From positions 58,036,870 through 58,100,869 of the forward strand of contig CM049307.1 in NCBI GenBank assembly GCA_026874595.1: a stretch of 64,000 bases of DNA, read 5' to 3'. This stretch comes from Sipunculus nudus (lineage: Eukaryota; Annelida; Sipuncula; Golfingiida; Sipunculidae). Under the pieces are notes generated by a model. It was not told the origin of the DNA. It ran no database searches and saw only the letters and a list, made by a program, of their open reading frames with translations. Both the position numbers and the translations under genes were made by a program. Below are positions 61,617 through 64,000 of the stretch, piece after piece (position 1 is the first letter of the stretch; the number at the start of each line of letters is the position of its first letter).

Positions 61617-61682
61617 AATAAACATGTTCTCACCAAAATGTGGTTTTCAAAGCCTAATATTCTTCTATTTTTCAATAATAAA
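61617..61682 (+). promoter_or_regulatory. Candidate polyadenylation signals of the receptor gene
   Basis: Two AATAAA hexamers lie at 61617-61622 and 61677-61682, about 260 and 320 bp after the stop codon. They are the first canonical signals downstream. In AT-rich DNA such hexamers also occur by chance. Confidence 0.35.
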
Positions 61683-61947
61683 AACGTATATACTAATGTT
61701 TTATAATTTGTAAAATTATATGAAACATTTCGAGTCACTTCTTGATTTACGTTTCATGACCATAGGTGTGTATGCGACTGTTACACGCAAAAGCAAATTG
61801 ATCAGCCAAATTTTCTATTTTTATACAATTCTTACAGAAGAATCAGTGTATTATATAGACCGGTAAAATATAGATTAACATATTTCTGAGCAACTGGGCC
61901 TAATGTTCCTGAATCATGGAGTAGTGCGTATACATAATATGCGTCTA

Positions 61948-62235
61948 AGGCCAAAACAAAATAAGGTATGGTTCTCAGGCACTTTTTTCAGAAATCAGTG
62001 CGGGCGGGCGTTATTTTATTTTTGACCTTTTTTTTAATGTCTCCATAAAAATGTCATATGATCAGGGAAAAGTATGAAAATAACAATTTTTTTTGCAAAA
62101 CGGGGAAAAGCAATACATAAATTGTAATATTCATCTTCTTGAAAGATAAAAATCAAAATAAAAATTTTTGATGCGGGGGGTAAAAATTGACGCGGGCGGT
62201 GCCTGAGAACCATGCCTTTTATTTTTTTTTGGCCT
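61948..62235 (+). mobile_element. Inverted-repeat MITE, copy A
   Basis: The outer ends are AGGCCAAAAC...GGCCT, and the inner inverted repeat is GGTATGGTTCTCAGGCAC / GTGCCTGAGAACCATGCC. The terminal repeat totals about 40 bp. The interior is AT-rich without coding capacity. Copy B at 63176 is the same element in the opposite orientation. Confidence 0.8.
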
Positions 62236-63175
62236 AAGTATACGTTTTCATTGTTGTACGTTGTGAAAAGCATGAAACGTTTAGAAACATTAAACTGATT
62301 TAGAGTGTCAGATTATTTCAATTTTCAATATAACTTTTATTATGAACGGACTGTAATGTATTCTGTTGTCTGTTCTATTAAGAGTGTGTTAGTGTAATAT
62401 TGTATTAATATGTGTCGATAATATATTCTTTTGTCTGTTCTATTAATAATAATAAATGTCTAATTTAAAATAAAAGAAATTACAGTGGACACAACATAGC
62501 TTTGATGTATTTTTTTTTCTTTTAGTTTGAGTAGAGAGTGCGGTGATCATCTGTGTCGATACTGCGTCCGTCGGACACGGCCATTCCAACAAAATACATG
62601 AACACAGGAGGAACTGGTTTGCATAGAATGAACTTGAAAGAAAATCCAGTATGCGCATAGAAGAACCGGTGCCTGTGGAATATTGAAAAGGCAATGTCAT
62701 ACTCTAATTCAGCAAAACAGAAGTCAGAATACTTCACAAAGGGTCATGGCCGGTATGGAATGGGCAAAGCCTACACAGCAACAGCTCGCGCAGCACAACA
62801 GGGTTCTAAACACCTCAGGACTTTGAGAAACGGATGGTTTCTATAACGTCAAAATTGGAACAATGTCATGTTATATCTATGGAGCAACGGTCGAAAAACA
62901 AGGTCCTACGGGGATGCTTATATAGGAATATTTGGATAATTCAAGGAAAGTGCGCATCACTAAAAACAGGATGAAATTAGTCTAGACATTGTCACGCCAA
63001 GGAGACCGTCAATTAAAAAGAATCTGTATTCTTCTTGACTTCGCGGGGGGTTGAAGGTTTCTTGATAATAACAGTTTTGAAGGACAATAGGAAAATGCTT
63101 GGATTCGGACCACAGAGGAGACAACATGGGTCTATGGTGTTTGTTGATTTTATGAGATATCTGTCTGGCTATGTT
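62236..63175. other. No supported feature
   Basis: Sequence between the two MITE copies, with overlapping minus-strand frames of 71-85 codons at 62443-62737 that show no recognisable motif. Confidence 0.45.
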
Positions 63176-63482
63176 AGGCCAAACAAAAATAAAAGGTATG
63201 GTTCTCAGGCACCGTCCGCGTCAATTTTAACCCCCTGCATAAAAAATGTGTATTTTGATATTTATCTTTCAAGAAGATAAATCAATACAATTTTGAACAG
63301 ATTTCCTTTGTTATGTAGTGCTTTTACCTGTTAAGCAAACAAAATTATGTTATTTCATGCCTTTCCCTCATCATTATGACATTTTTATCGAACATAAAAA
63401 AGGTAAAATAAACTATCGCCCACCCGCACTGCTTTCTGAAAAAAAGTGACTGAGAATCATACCTTTTTTTCTTAACCGGCCT
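63176..63482 (-). mobile_element. Inverted-repeat MITE, copy B
   Basis: It has the same terminal repeats as copy A, with the GCGGG-rich end now on the left, so it is inverted relative to A. The right terminal repeat has decayed slightly (GTGACTGAGAATCATACC). Confidence 0.8.
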
Positions 63483-63699
63483 TTTTATCTTAATATTCGT
63501 TGACAAATGATATACTCTGTTGAATGACGATTGTTTTAACTTCCCCTACGTCATCAATCTACAGTTGCACTTGAATTGCCTTCGGATCGAGAAGAAAGTA
63601 AAAATTGTCAATAATTTTTTTAAAATGTTTTTATTTTACATGGATTTGTATAAATGGTTATGTTAACTAATGCGAGGCACTTTTCATGTCGTTCGGTAG

Positions 63700-63902
63700 T
63701 CTGTATGGGTGGAGCTAGGAAACCGCAGGACCCGGAGAAAATCACCGACATTGAACAGACCAATACAAACCACTCTCATAAGCTAGCCGGGGACAGACCC
63801 AGATCGTTCAAGGCGATGCCGAAGGACATAAATATGTATGACACAAAAGGAAACATTTCCTCTTGCAGCTGCAGGCTTCACGGTTCATCAAGTAGCTTTT
63901 CG
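63700..63902 (+). CDS. Candidate alternative 3' coding exon
   Basis: An open segment begins after a plausible acceptor (CGGTAG at 63694-63699) with a branch-like CTAAT about 30 bp upstream and a pyrimidine-biased stretch. It enters in phase 1, the same phase in which receptor exon 4 ends, and runs 67 further codons to a TAA at 63903. The inferred peptide is hydrophilic, with a basic and Ser-rich end and two closely spaced cysteines, as in a cytoplasmic receptor tail. GC content looks higher than the surroundings. Joining exon 4 directly to it would give a 436-residue isoform. It could instead belong to another gene continuing beyond the window, since GTAAGA at 63902 resembles a donor, or be chance. 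Confidence 0.35.
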
Positions 63903-64000
63903 TAAGATAATTAAACATCAGTTCAAATCATCCAAGACGACCTGATGTATTTCTCAAAGTTTTCGAAGAGAAATCTTGGGTTCTGTGTACATAAGTTATG

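Overview
The window reads as AT-rich animal genomic DNA, most likely from a mollusc and probably a bivalve. I infer this from one large-intron neuropeptide-type GPCR gene embedded in dense short repeats: (TA)n arrays, tRNA-derived SINEs, MITEs, GTCTGTCCGTC-type satellites and LTR fragments. Nothing in it looks bacterial: there are no operons, no Shine-Dalgarno sites and no long uninterrupted reading frames. The species call is inference. The exon structure is read directly from the sequence.

Only one protein-coding gene can be assembled with confidence. It lies on the + strand in five coding exons (25260-25704, 47708-48153, 49533-49637, 50061-50169, 61247-61356). They join with consensus GT/AG junctions and compatible phases into a complete 404-residue class A (rhodopsin-like) receptor with all seven membrane segments. 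Its closest feel is the peptide-receptor group containing orexin, NPFF, QRFP and related receptors; the ligand cannot be named from sequence alone. A further phase-compatible open segment at 63700-63902 may be an alternative last exon giving a longer cytoplasmic tail.

Layout. 1-25 kb is upstream of the coding region: a degenerate ~325-bp tandem repeat (1-1300), SINE copies, a 97-bp minisatellite (6.5 kb), a 205-bp tandem duplication (8.2 kb), a TIR element (13.9 kb) and a ~5 kb composite satellite block (15.5-20.5 kb) built around the palindrome GGTGGCGCCACC. 25.3-61.4 kb is the receptor gene. Its 22-kb first coding intron holds a related satellite element in minus orientation, a solo LTR and a partial second LTR of the same family, two hAT-type MITEs with perfect 8-bp target duplications, a miniature LTR retrotransposon (TRIM) and a ~325-bp satellite. 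Its 11-kb last intron holds a LINE remnant, a TIR element and a small inverted-repeat element carrying a hammerhead-ribozyme-like fold. 61.4-64 kb holds the 3' end, two oppositely oriented copies of one MITE and the candidate alternative exon.

The most interesting non-gene signals are: the TRIM at 41284-41744, whose two 156-bp LTRs each carry tRNA-like A-box and B-box motifs and are followed by a tRNA-Pro-type primer binding site; the hammerhead-like motif at 54151-54198; and the recurrence of one exact 12-bp palindrome in three satellite classes of different monomer length.
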